A stretch of 64,000 bases of DNA, taken from positions 1-64,000 of the forward strand of contig NZ_JAHWXQ010000009.1 of NCBI RefSeq assembly GCF_019336435.1, read 5' to 3'. Of the stretch, positions 18,155-26,453 are shown piece after piece; position 1 is the first letter of the stretch; each line of letters starts with the position of its first letter. The translations under genes and the position numbers were made by a program. The notes below the pieces were generated by a model. That model was not told the DNA's origin and did no database searches. It saw nothing but the letters and a program-made list of their open reading frames with translations. The stretch is from Pontibacter populi (lineage in GTDB: Bacteria > Bacteroidota > Bacteroidia > Cytophagales > Hymenobacteraceae).

Positions 18155-18946
18155 ATGAAAAAACAAGTACACCTGCTGCTTGCGCTGCTGTTCCTGCCAC
18201 TGCTAACTATAGCGCAAACCAAAGTAGATGCATCCGAGATCATTGCTAAAATAAACCGCGGTGAGGCTGTGAACTATAAAAACGCCGAAATTACCGGTAA
18301 CCTGGACCTGACAAAGCTCAGCAACATGAAGCTGAAAAAAGAGAAAGGCAACGACAACAGCACAAAAGAATACATCAGCACGGTAACAGCACCGGTTACT
18401 TTCGAGAAATGTACTTTTAATGGCAGCGTACTGGGCTACTTTAATCCGGATAACGGAGTTAATGTGGTAAAATCATCTAACGAGGTTTACAATACCAATT
18501 TTGAGAAAGATGTTCGTTTCGAGAACTGTACGTTCGAAGATGATGCAGCTTTTAAATACAGCGAGTTTAAAGGGAAGGTATCGTTTGCGGGCAGTCGTTT
18601 TGAAGAAGAGGCCCTGTTTAAATATGCGAAGTTTAAAGAAACGGCAGATTTTAGCAAGACGGAGTTTGAAGATGATGCCAACTTTAAATACGTGACCTTC
18701 CCGACTGTTGCGAACTTTAAAAACGCGCAGTTCAACGAAGAGGCCAACTTCAAGTATGCAAAGTTTCAGAAGGGAGCAGACATGCAGCAGGCAACCTTCA
18801 ACGGCAACGCCGACTTTAAATATACGCAGTTCTCAGAATCAGCTAACCTGAAAGGTGCCAGCTTTAAGGGCAGCACCGATTTTAAATTTACCAAACTCAA
18901 TAACCGATCTGTAACGCTATCGGCACTGCAGGAGAGGAGTAAATAA
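18155..18946 (+). CDS. Exported pentapeptide-repeat protein
   Basis: A signal peptide (about residues 1-20, ending TIAQ) is followed by about 60 residues without repeats. A run of pentapeptide-type repeats then occupies about 85-250, with F/L at every fifth position (for example ANFKYAKF, ADFKYTQF, TDFKFTKL). This predicts a right-handed quadrilateral beta-helix. The underlying DNA repeats are diverged. Export to the periplasm or cell surface is inferred from the leader. The role is unknown. It follows the LytS/LytTR pair on the same strand and ends at a bidirectional terminator. Confidence 0.82.
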   Translation: MKKQVHLLLALLFLPLLTIAQTKVDASEIIAKINRGEAVNYKNAEITGNLDLTKLSNMKLKKEKGNDNSTKEYISTVTAPVTFEKCTFNGSVLGYFNPDNGVNVVKSSNEVYNTNFEKDVRFENCTFEDDAAFKYSEFKGKVSFAGSRFEEEALFKYAKFKETADFSKTEFEDDANFKYVTFPTVANFKNAQFNEEANFKYAKFQKGADMQQATFNGNADFKYTQFSESANLKGASFKGSTDFKFTKLNNRSVTLSALQERSK

Positions 18947-18971
18947 GTATTAAAGAAGCTTTAGTTTTACT

Positions 18972-19007
18972 AAAAATGCCGCACCTATAGTGTGGCGTTT
19001 TTGTTTT
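18972..19007. terminator. Bidirectional terminator between convergent genes
   Basis: A 12-bp stem with two G-T pairs (18973-18984 with 18990-19001) has A and T runs on its two flanks. It separates the pentapeptide-repeat gene from the convergent unknown gene. Confidence 0.75.
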
Positions 19008-19605
19008 ATGGGTTAGCTAAAAGCGCCAGCAATTTACCGGCCCCTTCGCTGGGATTTAAAACCTGAAGGGGAGGCAATGCAAGCCACTTCATACGCACAT
19101 CGTTTACCAGGTCCAAATCTATAGTTGGTGCAGCTACTTTATGGGCAGCTATAGTTGCGGCAATGGCCGTTTTTAGCGATGTGGCTTTTACCCGTATAGT
19201 TTGAGCAGCATAACGGGCAGGGTGCAGATGAACAAACCGCCCGGCCACTATACCCCATCGCAAAACCCAGTCAGAAGTATCAGAAAGTGTAACTGTGCGG
19301 TAGTGGCCGCCCGCTGCAGTTAAGTAACTATGGTATGCCTCAGGCTGCAGCAAACCTTGTTGTTGAAGGTTAAATAACACTTCATTAGTTATCTGTAAGG
19401 GTGAAAGCTGCCCGGTATAAAAGTCTAGTTGCGAGGTGCCGATACTTACTAAAGATGCTCCGATATCAGAGTCTGATAAACTGCTCTCCTCTTTTATAAA
19501 GGCTTTAATATAGCCAAGGTGGTGTTTAAGCGGGTGAAAAAGTGCCGGTTCGGGCAAGGCAGCCCTGGCTATAGTTGGCCTTTGAGTATGATCTATAGTT
19601 GCCAT
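19006..19605 (-). CDS. Unknown protein of 199 residues
   Basis: I do not recognise a family. There is no signal peptide or clear membrane segment. The central part contains aromatic-rich SDTSDWVLRWGIVAGRFVHL, and the C-terminal half is Ala/Ile/Thr-rich. Four CTATAG copies and one further TATAGTT lie in the gene. The frequent Thr-Ile pairs (ATIDH, TIAR, TIRV, ATIAA, TIDL) are all encoded by the motif, so part of this protein's composition follows from it. The stop overlaps the terminator on its 3' side. Coding status is supported by an uninterrupted long frame and convergent spacing. Confidence 0.65.
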   Translation of the reverse strand: MATIDHTQRPTIARAALPEPALFHPLKHHLGYIKAFIKEESSLSDSDIGASLVSIGTSQLDFYTGQLSPLQITNEVLFNLQQQGLLQPEAYHSYLTAAGGHYRTVTLSDTSDWVLRWGIVAGRFVHLHPARYAAQTIRVKATSLKTAIAATIAAHKVAAPTIDLDLVNDVRMKWLALPPLQVLNPSEGAGKLLALLANP

Positions 19606-19849
19606 AGCTGTTGTACGTGCTCTTTACAGATACCATCTATGAACACAGTTATCAGGATAAATTAGTCATCAGGCAGCACGCGAGCACAGTTTTCTGTTAG
19701 AATGCTGGTAGTTGCCGGTACCTGATTTTGTATTAAAGTTTTATATATCCACACAAGCAACTATAGCAACTCACGGAAAAAAAGCCGCTGCTAACAACCA
19801 TAACAACTGCTGTAAGTAAAAAAATGTATGAAATTTAAATTAGAAAGCT

Positions 19850-20350
19850 ATGAAGAAGTCTGGAATTTCAATCTTACGCATGCTGGCGGTATGTTTACCG
19901 CTGCTTGCTGTAGCCACCGCCTGCGACGATGACGATGACGACGGTGTTACCACACCACCTGTAACGGATGAACTGGTATTTAAAAATATACAACTGAGTG
20001 GTGCCAACGAAAGACCGGATTCAGTTGAAACGACGGGCACCGGAACATTTAACGGTACTTACGACGATGATACCAATGTGCTGAGTTACACTGTAACCTG
20101 GACACTCGGCAATCCGCAGGACAGTACCATCGCCATGCACTTCCATGGGCCGGCCGATACAACCGAATCAGCTCCTCCGGTAATACCAGTAACCGGATTT
20201 ACAAGCTCATACACAGGTACTCTTACCGATGAAACTGCCCCGCTTACTTCGCAACAGGAAGCTGACCTGAAAGCCGGGCTTTGGTATTTCAACATCCACA
20301 GCACAACATACCCTAACGGCGAATTGCGGGGCCAATTGTTAGAAGATTAA
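19850..20350 (+). CDS. CHRD domain lipoprotein
   Basis: A signal peptide ends in a lipobox cysteine at residue 25 (VATAC), followed by six aspartates. An acidic run directly after the lipid-anchored Cys resembles the lipoprotein export signal described in Bacteroidota, so surface exposure is inferred. The remaining ~120 residues form a single CHRD domain, with LSGANERPD, FNGTYDDDTN, AMHFHGPAD and the ending YPNGELRGQL. CHRD domains were described from chordin. Their bacterial function is unclear. Confidence 0.9.
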   Translation: MKKSGISILRMLAVCLPLLAVATACDDDDDDGVTTPPVTDELVFKNIQLSGANERPDSVETTGTGTFNGTYDDDTNVLSYTVTWTLGNPQDSTIAMHFHGPADTTESAPPVIPVTGFTSSYTGTLTDETAPLTSQQEADLKAGLWYFNIHSTTYPNGELRGQLLED

Positions 20351-20367
20351 TTTATTCATTACCCTTT

Positions 20368-20406
20368 AAAAGGTTCTTTTCTATCTAGAGAAGGACCTTT
20401 TTGTTT
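20368..20406 (+). terminator. Terminator after CHRD lipoprotein gene
   Basis: An 11-bp stem with one G-T pair (20368-20378 with 20391-20401) is followed by TTTTTGTTTT. Confidence 0.8.
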
Positions 20407-20426
20407 TAGGTGATAACCAGAGTGCG

Positions 20427-20434
20427 TACCTTTG
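20427..20434 (+). promoter_or_regulatory. Probable -7 box for the GNAT gene
   Basis: TACCTTTG matches TAnnTTTG and sits 25 bases before the ATG at 20460. I see no good -33 TTTG at the right spacing. Confidence 0.45.
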
Positions 20435-20459
20435 CAACTATATTTATTACTTACCCTTT

Positions 20460-20936
20460 ATGCATAAGCCGCAAACCACACCTGTCGCTATACTTGATTT
20501 TGAGCCCCGGCACGCCGCTAAATTCAGGGAACTGAACGAAGAATGGATAACGCGCTACTTTGTAATGGAAGAAGCCGACCATAAATCGCTGGGCGACCCG
20601 CAGGGATATATTCTGGGTGAAGGCGGTTATATTCTGATGGCGGAGTACAACCAAGAGATTGTAGGCACCTGCGCCCTGATACATGAAGGCAATGGCATAT
20701 ACGAGCTGGCTAAAATGGCTGTGACTCCTAAAGCGCAGGGGCTCAAGATCGGGAAATTGCTGGGCGAAGCAGCCATACAAAAAGCCCGTGAAGCCGGCGC
20801 TGTTAAAGTGTACCTGGTGTCAAACCGAAGATTAGAGACAGCGCTTAACCTTTACAAACGCCTTGGTTTTGTAGAAGTGCCTATGCCTCCCAGCATTTAC
20901 GAACGTGCCGATATCAAAATGGAAATAGAACTATAG
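20460..20936 (+). CDS. GNAT family N-acetyltransferase
   Basis: This 158-residue single-domain acetyltransferase uses acetyl-CoA and is predicted to be cytoplasmic. The acetyl-CoA pyrophosphate loop is visible as KAQGLKIGKLLGEAAI (about residues 90-105). It is preceded by the beta-strand YELAKMAVTP and followed by VYLVSNRRLETALNLYKRLG, typical of the family. The substrate cannot be assigned. The final codons read Glu-Leu-stop inside a perfect AACTATAGTT motif. Confidence 0.88.
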   Translation: MHKPQTTPVAILDFEPRHAAKFRELNEEWITRYFVMEEADHKSLGDPQGYILGEGGYILMAEYNQEIVGTCALIHEGNGIYELAKMAVTPKAQGLKIGKLLGEAAIQKAREAGAVKVYLVSNRRLETALNLYKRLGFVEVPMPPSIYERADIKMEIEL

Positions 20937-20948
20937 TTATGCTATAGT

Positions 20949-21509
20949 TCAGGCGCTGTAAACGGGCCTGTTATCATCCAGGCGCACAACGCCTACGGTA
21001 AGCCAGCAACCCTTATAGTAACCTTTGGTTTGGCGAGCCAGCATAAACAGGTAAGCCACTTTTATATCATTTTCGGTAGTGAGCACTACCAGTTGGTAAG
21101 CCGACTTGCCGGTTATCACCATGTTGCCTTTTTTGTAGGATTTAAAGTTGAGCATTGGTTTGTAAACCGGGTCCCGCACCATTACCCTGAAATGCTCTAT
21201 CGGGCCCACGCTTATTTTACTTATCGGTGATGAGAAGTTGAAAACAGTGATAATCCCACTGTCGCTGCCATCGTTTTGCTGTAATGCTTTTAGCTGGATC
21301 TGTACTACCTCCTGGGGTGTGAGTGTTTTTGACGGGCGTAAATAGCTCCAGCTGGATGCGGAAGCAGCTGAGCTTTCGGAACTGGTATAGTTGGTATATT
21401 GCGCCTGTCCCTGCTCCGGCATTAAAGGAAAACTACCTATAAAAACCAGGAGCAGCAACAACCCTACTGCCAGTAAGGCCTTATCTACTATACCATCCAA
21501 GCCCTTCAT
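20949..21509 (-). CDS. DUF4864-like membrane-anchored protein
   Basis: The ATG at 21509 is preferred to an in-frame start at 21572 because it places a hydrophobic segment (residues ~9-28) near the N-terminus as a signal anchor. After a Ser-rich linker, residues ~60-185 resemble DUF4864: a helix with VVQIQLKALQQNDGSDSGI, then FRVMVRDPVYKPML and a beta-rich end. The function of the domain is unknown. It converges on the acetyltransferase gene, with 12 bases between stops. Confidence 0.6.
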   Translation of the reverse strand: MKGLDGIVDKALLAVGLLLLLVFIGSFPLMPEQGQAQYTNYTSSESSAASASSWSYLRPSKTLTPQEVVQIQLKALQQNDGSDSGIITVFNFSSPISKISVGPIEHFRVMVRDPVYKPMLNFKSYKKGNMVITGKSAYQLVVLTTENDIKVAYLFMLARQTKGYYKGCWLTVGVVRLDDNRPVYSA

Positions 21510-21620
21510 ATAGTACTGTACTTTATATAGAATGCTATAGTTGTGCTTTTGACCGATTTTTGAGAGCAGCAACTATAAACAAAACTGCCTGGCTGCGTAT
21601 ACCTGCTCAACGCTATATTT

Positions 21621-22400
21621 ATGACGAATCCGTTACTGCACTATATCACCCGATTTAAGAACTGGTTTGCCGGCATTCCTGCTGCGCAGCGGTTCCAGAG
21701 ACAACACCCCACCGTGTCGGGTTTTATAAGCGACAGATTTGATACAGAGCAGTTTGTTGGCTTACCGCTTACAATGCTGTTAGTGGTTGGTATTGTAAAC
21801 GTAATGCTGCTTTCCGAAATAGCTGAGAGTGTGGTAGATGCTGAGTGGGTGGTGGTGGTAGACCAGGAGTTTACAAATCTGCTGTTTAGTATGCGCTCTG
21901 ACTGGCTTAGTGTAGTGATGTTTGGCTTAACACAACTGGGCGAACAGATCGCAGTTTTTGCAATTGGTGGCCTTGCTACGCTCATTTTTCTGTTCCGGAA
22001 ACGGTACTGGGCGCTGGTGGCCTTCTGGCTGGCCATGGCAGGTGTTGGCCTTTCGGTGAGGTTTGCCAAAACATTTATCAGCCGCGCCCGTCCCGCCGAT
22101 GTGGCCTATTACCAGGTAGAACATTATTCTTTTCCGAGCGGGCATGCTACTACAGCCATGGCGCTGTTTGGCCTGCTGGCATACTTTATTTACAGGCATA
22201 ACAGTAAAAACCCCTATCGTAAATTTATACTCTGGGCGGCTGCTATACTTATCCTGTTGGTTGGGTTCAGCAGAATTTACCTGGGCGTACACTTTCTGTC
22301 TGATGTGCTGGCAGGTTTTATACTTGGTTTTCTCTGGACACTGGTGGGTATAAGTCTGTCTGAGGTAATGCTGCATAGAAAGAAAAGAAGACAAGTATAG
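21621..22400 (+). CDS. PAP2-family membrane phosphatase
   Basis: This is an integral membrane lipid phosphatase with about six helices. The three catalytic motifs are complete: K150 to R157-P158 (KTFISRARP), PSGH at 172-175, and SRIYLGVHFLSD with H224 and D228. Such enzymes dephosphorylate phosphatidic acid, phosphatidylglycerol phosphate or undecaprenyl pyrophosphate. The sequence does not say which. The N-terminal ~45 residues are cytosolic. A zinc phospholipase C-like gene follows 51 bases later, suggesting shared work on phospholipids. Confidence 0.9.
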   Translation: MTNPLLHYITRFKNWFAGIPAAQRFQRQHPTVSGFISDRFDTEQFVGLPLTMLLVVGIVNVMLLSEIAESVVDAEWVVVVDQEFTNLLFSMRSDWLSVVMFGLTQLGEQIAVFAIGGLATLIFLFRKRYWALVAFWLAMAGVGLSVRFAKTFISRARPADVAYYQVEHYSFPSGHATTAMALFGLLAYFIYRHNSKNPYRKFILWAAAILILLVGFSRIYLGVHFLSDVLAGFILGFLWTLVGISLSEVMLHRKKRRQV

Positions 22401-22451
22401 TACTATCCCTTTTTTACTATACTTTTTAAGCCTGCCCTCGTATGCAAAGGC

Positions 22452-23732
22452 ATGCACCAAAGAACGTTACGCAGTTTACGCTGCTTTGCCCTTATCGTAT
22501 TTTTCTGGATAGCTGCATGGTCTCCGGTTTCGGCGTATGGCGTGCTCTCGCACCAGGCCATTATAGATGCCGCCTGGGATAAAGACCTGAAACCGCTGCT
22601 GCATAAACGCTACCCCAAAGCTACAGAAGAAGAACTCAAGAAAGCACATGCCTATGCCTATGGCGGCGCCATACTACAGGATATGGGCTACTTCCCGTTT
22701 GGCAGTAAATTCTTTACAGACCTGATGCACTATGTAAGGAGCGGGGACTTTGTGCAGAACCTGCTCTACGAAGCACAGAACATAAACGAATATGCCTTTG
22801 CCTTAGGCACCTTAGCGCATTACAATGCTGATATTTATGGGCACTCGCTGGGTACCAACAAAGCTGTGCCGCTGGTTTACCCCGAGTTAAAGCAGGAATT
22901 CGGCAGCTCCGTTACCTTTGCCGACCACCCGGTTTCGCATGTGAAAACTGAATTTGGCTTTGATGTATTGCAGGTGGCGCGCGGCAATTATGCACCCGAA
23001 TCGTATCAGCAGTTTATTGGTTTTGAAGTAGCCCAGGAGCCTCTGGAACGTGCCTTTCTTAAAACGTATGGCTTAGAGCTGGGCGATGTTTTTATAAATG
23101 TTCCGTTGGCAATTGGCTCGTACCGCTATACTATAAAAAACCTGATGCCCGACCTCACCCAGGCCGCCTGGAAAGCCAAGCAAAATGATATAAAGCAGGC
23201 AACCCCCGGCACAACACGCCGCGAATTTGTTTACCGCATGAGTCGCGCCAAGTATAACAGCAACTGGGGCGAAACCTACGAAAGGCCAGGCTTCTTTACC
23301 CGGGTAATGGCCTGGATTATCAAGATATCGCCGAAGGTGGGGCCGCTCCGGTCGCTGGGTTTTACGATGCCAACACCCGAAGCAGAGCAACTTTTCTATA
23401 AAAGCTTTAACACCACGGTAAGCAAATATGCCGGCATGCTGCAGCAACTAAGTAGTAACAAGTCTGATATGGCAAACATGCAACTCGATACCGGCAAGAA
23501 AACCGAACCGGGTTCCTATGCCTTAACCGATGAAACTTACACCACGCTGCTTGAGAAACTGGACGGTAACAACTATAAATACCTGACGCCCGAACTGCAG
23601 CAGGATATTACAAGCTTTTATAAAAATATGAAGCTCGGAAAAGATAAGGAGCAGCAAAAAGAACAGAAAAAGACCACGGAGGCGCTGGAAAGAATGAAAG
23701 CACACAAACCGGTAGCTCAAAATAGCCTGTAA
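22452..23732 (+). CDS. Zinc-dependent phospholipase C family protein
   Basis: A signal peptide covers about residues 1-29. The mature N-terminal part resembles the zinc-dependent phospholipase C / nuclease P1 helical fold. Likely metal ligands include the His in LSHQAIIDAAWD, the Asp in GGAILQDMGY, and HYNADIYGHSLG. The C-terminal third is charged, ends in a Lys/Glu-rich helix, and has no known domain. It probably acts in the periplasm on phospholipid head groups. Linkage to the PAP2 gene upstream fits a lipid-turnover unit, by inference. Confidence 0.8.
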   Translation: MHQRTLRSLRCFALIVFFWIAAWSPVSAYGVLSHQAIIDAAWDKDLKPLLHKRYPKATEEELKKAHAYAYGGAILQDMGYFPFGSKFFTDLMHYVRSGDFVQNLLYEAQNINEYAFALGTLAHYNADIYGHSLGTNKAVPLVYPELKQEFGSSVTFADHPVSHVKTEFGFDVLQVARGNYAPESYQQFIGFEVAQEPLERAFLKTYGLELGDVFINVPLAIGSYRYTIKNLMPDLTQAAWKAKQNDIKQATPGTTRREFVYRMSRAKYNSNWGETYERPGFFTRVMAWIIKISPKVGPLRSLGFTMPTPEAEQLFYKSFNTTVSKYAGMLQQLSSNKSDMANMQLDTGKKTEPGSYALTDETYTTLLEKLDGNNYKYLTPELQQDITSFYKNMKLGKDKEQQKEQKKTTEALERMKAHKPVAQNSL

Positions 23733-23899
23733 CTATAAACAGAAGTAATTGTGCATTAAATGAAATAACGCAATTGATGTAACTATATGCTCTGAAAACC
23801 GATAAAATAAGTCTGACATGTCCGCAACAGACGCTGAGAAAGTGTAGTTGAGTTGACGGATTTTCGGTTTAATTAACAGAAACTAAAAACAATAAAACC

Positions 23900-24340
23900 A
23901 TGGAAAACAAGCAGAATAGCTCGCAGAGCAATCAATTTTCTAATCAATCATCACAGAGCAACCAGCCAAACGCGAATCAGTCTTCACAGAGCAGCAGCCG
24001 TTCGCAGAGCAACCAGCCAACTTCATCAAGCACTGGTTCCAGCATAGGCAATCAGCAAAGCTCACGTTCCGGCTCCGGCTCAAATATGAATTCTAATTCA
24101 GGATCTTCTTCATCTAAAATAGGCGGTATCGACATGAATACCGTAACCAGCAAACTGCAGGAATATGGTACAACAGCCATGAACAAGGTAAACAGCCTGA
24201 GCACTACTCAGAAAGTAGTAGGTGGCTCGCTGCTTGCGTTAGGTGCAGGCTGGTTAGCCATGAACCGTAACAAAACCGGTAAGAACAAGACAAACCTGAA
24301 TACAACAAGAAGCAACAAGTTCGGCAGATCATCATCGTAG
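23900..24340 (+). CDS. Ser/Gln/Asn-rich protein with a C-terminal hydrophobic segment
   Basis: I do not recognise a family. Residues 1-80 are low-complexity, almost only Ser, Gln, Asn and Gly with repeating QSSQSNQ units, and are probably disordered. Residues ~82-105 form an amphipathic helix (VTSKLQEYGTTAMNKVNSL). A Gly/Ala-rich hydrophobic stretch follows (about 110-121, GGSLLALGAGWLAM), and then a basic Lys/Arg/Asn tail. There is no signal peptide. It may be a membrane-associated stress or matrix protein, but this is conjecture. A terminator follows. Confidence 0.7.
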   Translation: MENKQNSSQSNQFSNQSSQSNQPNANQSSQSSSRSQSNQPTSSSTGSSIGNQQSSRSGSGSNMNSNSGSSSSKIGGIDMNTVTSKLQEYGTTAMNKVNSLSTTQKVVGGSLLALGAGWLAMNRNKTGKNKTNLNTTRSNKFGRSSS

Positions 24341-24364
24341 TCGAAACTATAGTTTAACATCCAG

Positions 24365-24398
24365 AAAGCCCGGTGCTACAGCATCGGGCTTTTTGTTT
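24365..24398 (+). terminator. Terminator after the Ser/Gln/Asn-rich gene
   Basis: A 12-bp stem (24365-24376 with 24381-24392) with a 4-base loop is followed by TTTTTGTTTT. Confidence 0.85.
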
Positions 24399-24506
24399 TA
24401 TAGTTGGTGCAGTAACTATAATTTCAGATTTTTATAGTTGCCGGCTACTAAAACAAAGCTGGTCCGTAAACTTTACCTCATAATCCAACCTATAAACTAA
24501 CGCTGC

Positions 24507-25592
24507 ATGGCAAAAAAAGTAATCCTTCATTTCGACCCGGAACTGAGTGTGAACAAGGAGGGCAAGCACGTGCGTGATGGGCTTTCTACTGTACTGAACA
24601 CCGGCGATAACCTGTGGCTTAGCTGCGACGAACGGACAACTATAGAACGGCTGACCCAGCAGCAGGACGGCTCTTTCGGGGATCATACATCTTTTTGCCT
24701 TAGCGACTACCTGCAACTCCCCGACAGTACCAACAGCGAGATCGATATAGAAGGCATGGGAATGGAGAATAATTACCTGTGGCTGATAGGCTCGCATAGC
24801 TTAAAACGTAAGAAGCCCCGCAAACATGATAGTGTTGCCAAACAGATGAAACGGCTGGCACAGGTAAAATCTGACCCGAACCGGTATCTGCTGGCCCGCG
24901 TGCCTATTTATAAAGATGACAAAACCGGTGACTACGTTATCTGCAAAGAATGCCCGGACCCTGCTAACCCTGGGAAAATGTTGTGGGCAGCCCAACTGCA
25001 GGGAAGCGAAAATAGCAACGAACTTTATGAAGAATTGCGCAACGACGAACACATCGGGCCCTTTATGCACATACCGGGCAAAGATAACGGCTTTGATATT
25101 GAAGGGCTGGCTACCAGCGGCAACAAACTATACCTGGGCTTGCGCGGGCCGGTGCTGCGCGGCTGGGCTATAGTGCTGGAAGTGGAGCTGGAAGAAGCCG
25201 GAGAAGGATTTCTGAAACTGAAACAACTGAAACCGGGCAGGCCTTATAAAAAACATTTCCTGCACCTGAAGGGCAAGGGCATACGCGAGCTTCGCATTAT
25301 GGGCAACGATATGTACATTTTAGCTGGCCCGACTATGGATCTGGATGGTGTGATTGCCGTGTACCGCTGGCGCAACGCTGTAACTATAGAAGATGAAACG
25401 ATGGTGCACACCGCTGACCTGGAACGCCTGTGTGAAGTAGCGCACGGCCACGGTGAAGAAACCGGTAAGGATAAAGCTGAAGGACTTGCCGTGTATGATG
25501 AGCACAACCTGATGGTAGTTTTTGATAGCCCTAAGGATGACCGGAAGGTAGGCGAGCACAGCGTAACTGGCGATATTATAAAAGTTGATTAA
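24507..25592 (+). CDS. DUF3616 domain protein
   Basis: This 361-residue soluble protein, without signal peptide, matches the DUF3616 family over most of its length. Recognisable elements are DGLSTVLNTGDNLWLSCDE near the start, DIEGMGMENNYLWLIGSHS, GFDIEGLATSGNKLYLGLRG, and a C-terminal KAEGLAVYDEHNLMVVFDSP. The recurring IEG(L/M) motif followed by a short beta-strand suggests a beta-propeller-like repeat. No enzymatic role is known. It is followed by a small membrane protein gene on the same strand. Confidence 0.85.
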   Translation: MAKKVILHFDPELSVNKEGKHVRDGLSTVLNTGDNLWLSCDERTTIERLTQQQDGSFGDHTSFCLSDYLQLPDSTNSEIDIEGMGMENNYLWLIGSHSLKRKKPRKHDSVAKQMKRLAQVKSDPNRYLLARVPIYKDDKTGDYVICKECPDPANPGKMLWAAQLQGSENSNELYEELRNDEHIGPFMHIPGKDNGFDIEGLATSGNKLYLGLRGPVLRGWAIVLEVELEEAGEGFLKLKQLKPGRPYKKHFLHLKGKGIRELRIMGNDMYILAGPTMDLDGVIAVYRWRNAVTIEDETMVHTADLERLCEVAHGHGEETGKDKAEGLAVYDEHNLMVVFDSPKDDRKVGEHSVTGDIIKVD

Positions 25593-25645
25593 GCAGCCCC
25601 GAAACTATAAACCCGTATACAACAATCTACAAACAAAATTTAGCT

Positions 25646-26086
25646 ATGAAAATAATGGAAGCATTAGCAGGCGGCCTGACAGGTGCCTGTGTCTTAACCC
25701 TGACCCACGAAAGTTTACGAAGTATAGTGCCTGAAGCCCCGCGGATGGATATATTGGGGATGCGCGCAATTGCAAAACTAATGGAGAAAGCCGGCGCTAC
25801 ACCACCCGACGACGATACCCTGCACGACTGGGCAATTATTGGAGATGTGATCTCGAATGGATTGTACTATAGCCTGGCAGGTGCCGATAAAAATGCTTTG
25901 TTGCGCGGCACATTCCTGGGAGCGATGGCGGGTATTGGTGCTATTACCTTGCCTGGCCCGCTGGGCCTGGGAGAGGCGCCAAGCGAGCGCACTACCCAAA
26001 CCAAAGTGATGGCCGTTGGACTGTACCTGATGGGTGGTATCGTTGCAGCACTGGCAGCACGCGCTATCGTAAAAGCAACAAAATAA
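25646..26086 (+). CDS. Small membrane protein of unknown function
   Basis: This 146-residue protein has about three hydrophobic segments: residues 5-20, 90-112 (GTFLGAMAGIGAITLPGPLG), and 122-142. A conserved-looking polar stretch between them contains PEAPRMDILGMRA and DDDTLHDWAIIGD. I do not recognise the family. It starts 53 bases after the DUF3616 gene and may be co-transcribed with it. Confidence 0.7.
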   Translation: MKIMEALAGGLTGACVLTLTHESLRSIVPEAPRMDILGMRAIAKLMEKAGATPPDDDTLHDWAIIGDVISNGLYYSLAGADKNALLRGTFLGAMAGIGAITLPGPLGLGEAPSERTTQTKVMAVGLYLMGGIVAALAARAIVKATK

Positions 26087-26101
26087 GAAAGGCCTGTAAA
26101 C

Positions 26102-26139
26102 AATAAACCCCGGTAACTGAATGGTTGCCGGGGTTTATT
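26102..26139. terminator. Bidirectional terminator between convergent genes
   Basis: A 16-bp stem with one G-T pair (26102-26117 with 26124-26139) has a 6-base loop and A/T runs at each foot. It separates the membrane protein gene from the convergent lipoprotein gene. Confidence 0.85.
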
Positions 26140-26146
26140 GTTTAGT

Positions 26147-26344
26147 TTATTGCTGGTTCTGCATGGTGTCTGTTGGAGTGCCGGTGTTCGTTGTGTCCGT
26201 CATTTCTCCGTTCATATCTGTCTGTGTTTCTTTGGTATCGGTATTGCTGGAATCAACGCCGGTTGTGGATTCGGAAGTACAGCCTGCCAGCAGGCCTGTA
26301 GCCAATACGCCAACGGCCAGTAAATTCATTGTTATCTTTTTCAT
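26147..26344 (-). CDS. Small Thr/Asp-rich lipoprotein
   Basis: The ATG at 26344 is chosen over an in-frame TTG at 26356. A signal peptide ends at lipobox Cys21 (TGLLAGC). The remaining ~44 residues are Thr, Asp, Ser and Asn-rich (TDMNGEMTDTTNTGTPTD), predicted disordered. It resembles the small lipoproteins at 3122-3349 and 50911-51213 in design rather than by clear homology. Function is unknown. Confidence 0.75.
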   Translation of the reverse strand: MKKITMNLLAVGVLATGLLAGCTSESTTGVDSSNTDTKETQTDMNGEMTDTTNTGTPTDTMQNQQ

Positions 26345-26453
26345 AGTTGTTTTCAATTTATAGTTTAGGTCATGCTCTTATTCCGGAGCAATCAACTCAC
26401 TTTTACGCATTTTTAAGGTAAGAGGTGTGCTATCAACTTAATCCTAGCTATAG

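Noticed and set aside
18500..18900. Possible tandem DNA repeat or CRISPR-like pattern
   Set aside because: The periodicity comes from pentapeptide coding repeats with diverged DNA, and there are no constant repeats with unique spacers.
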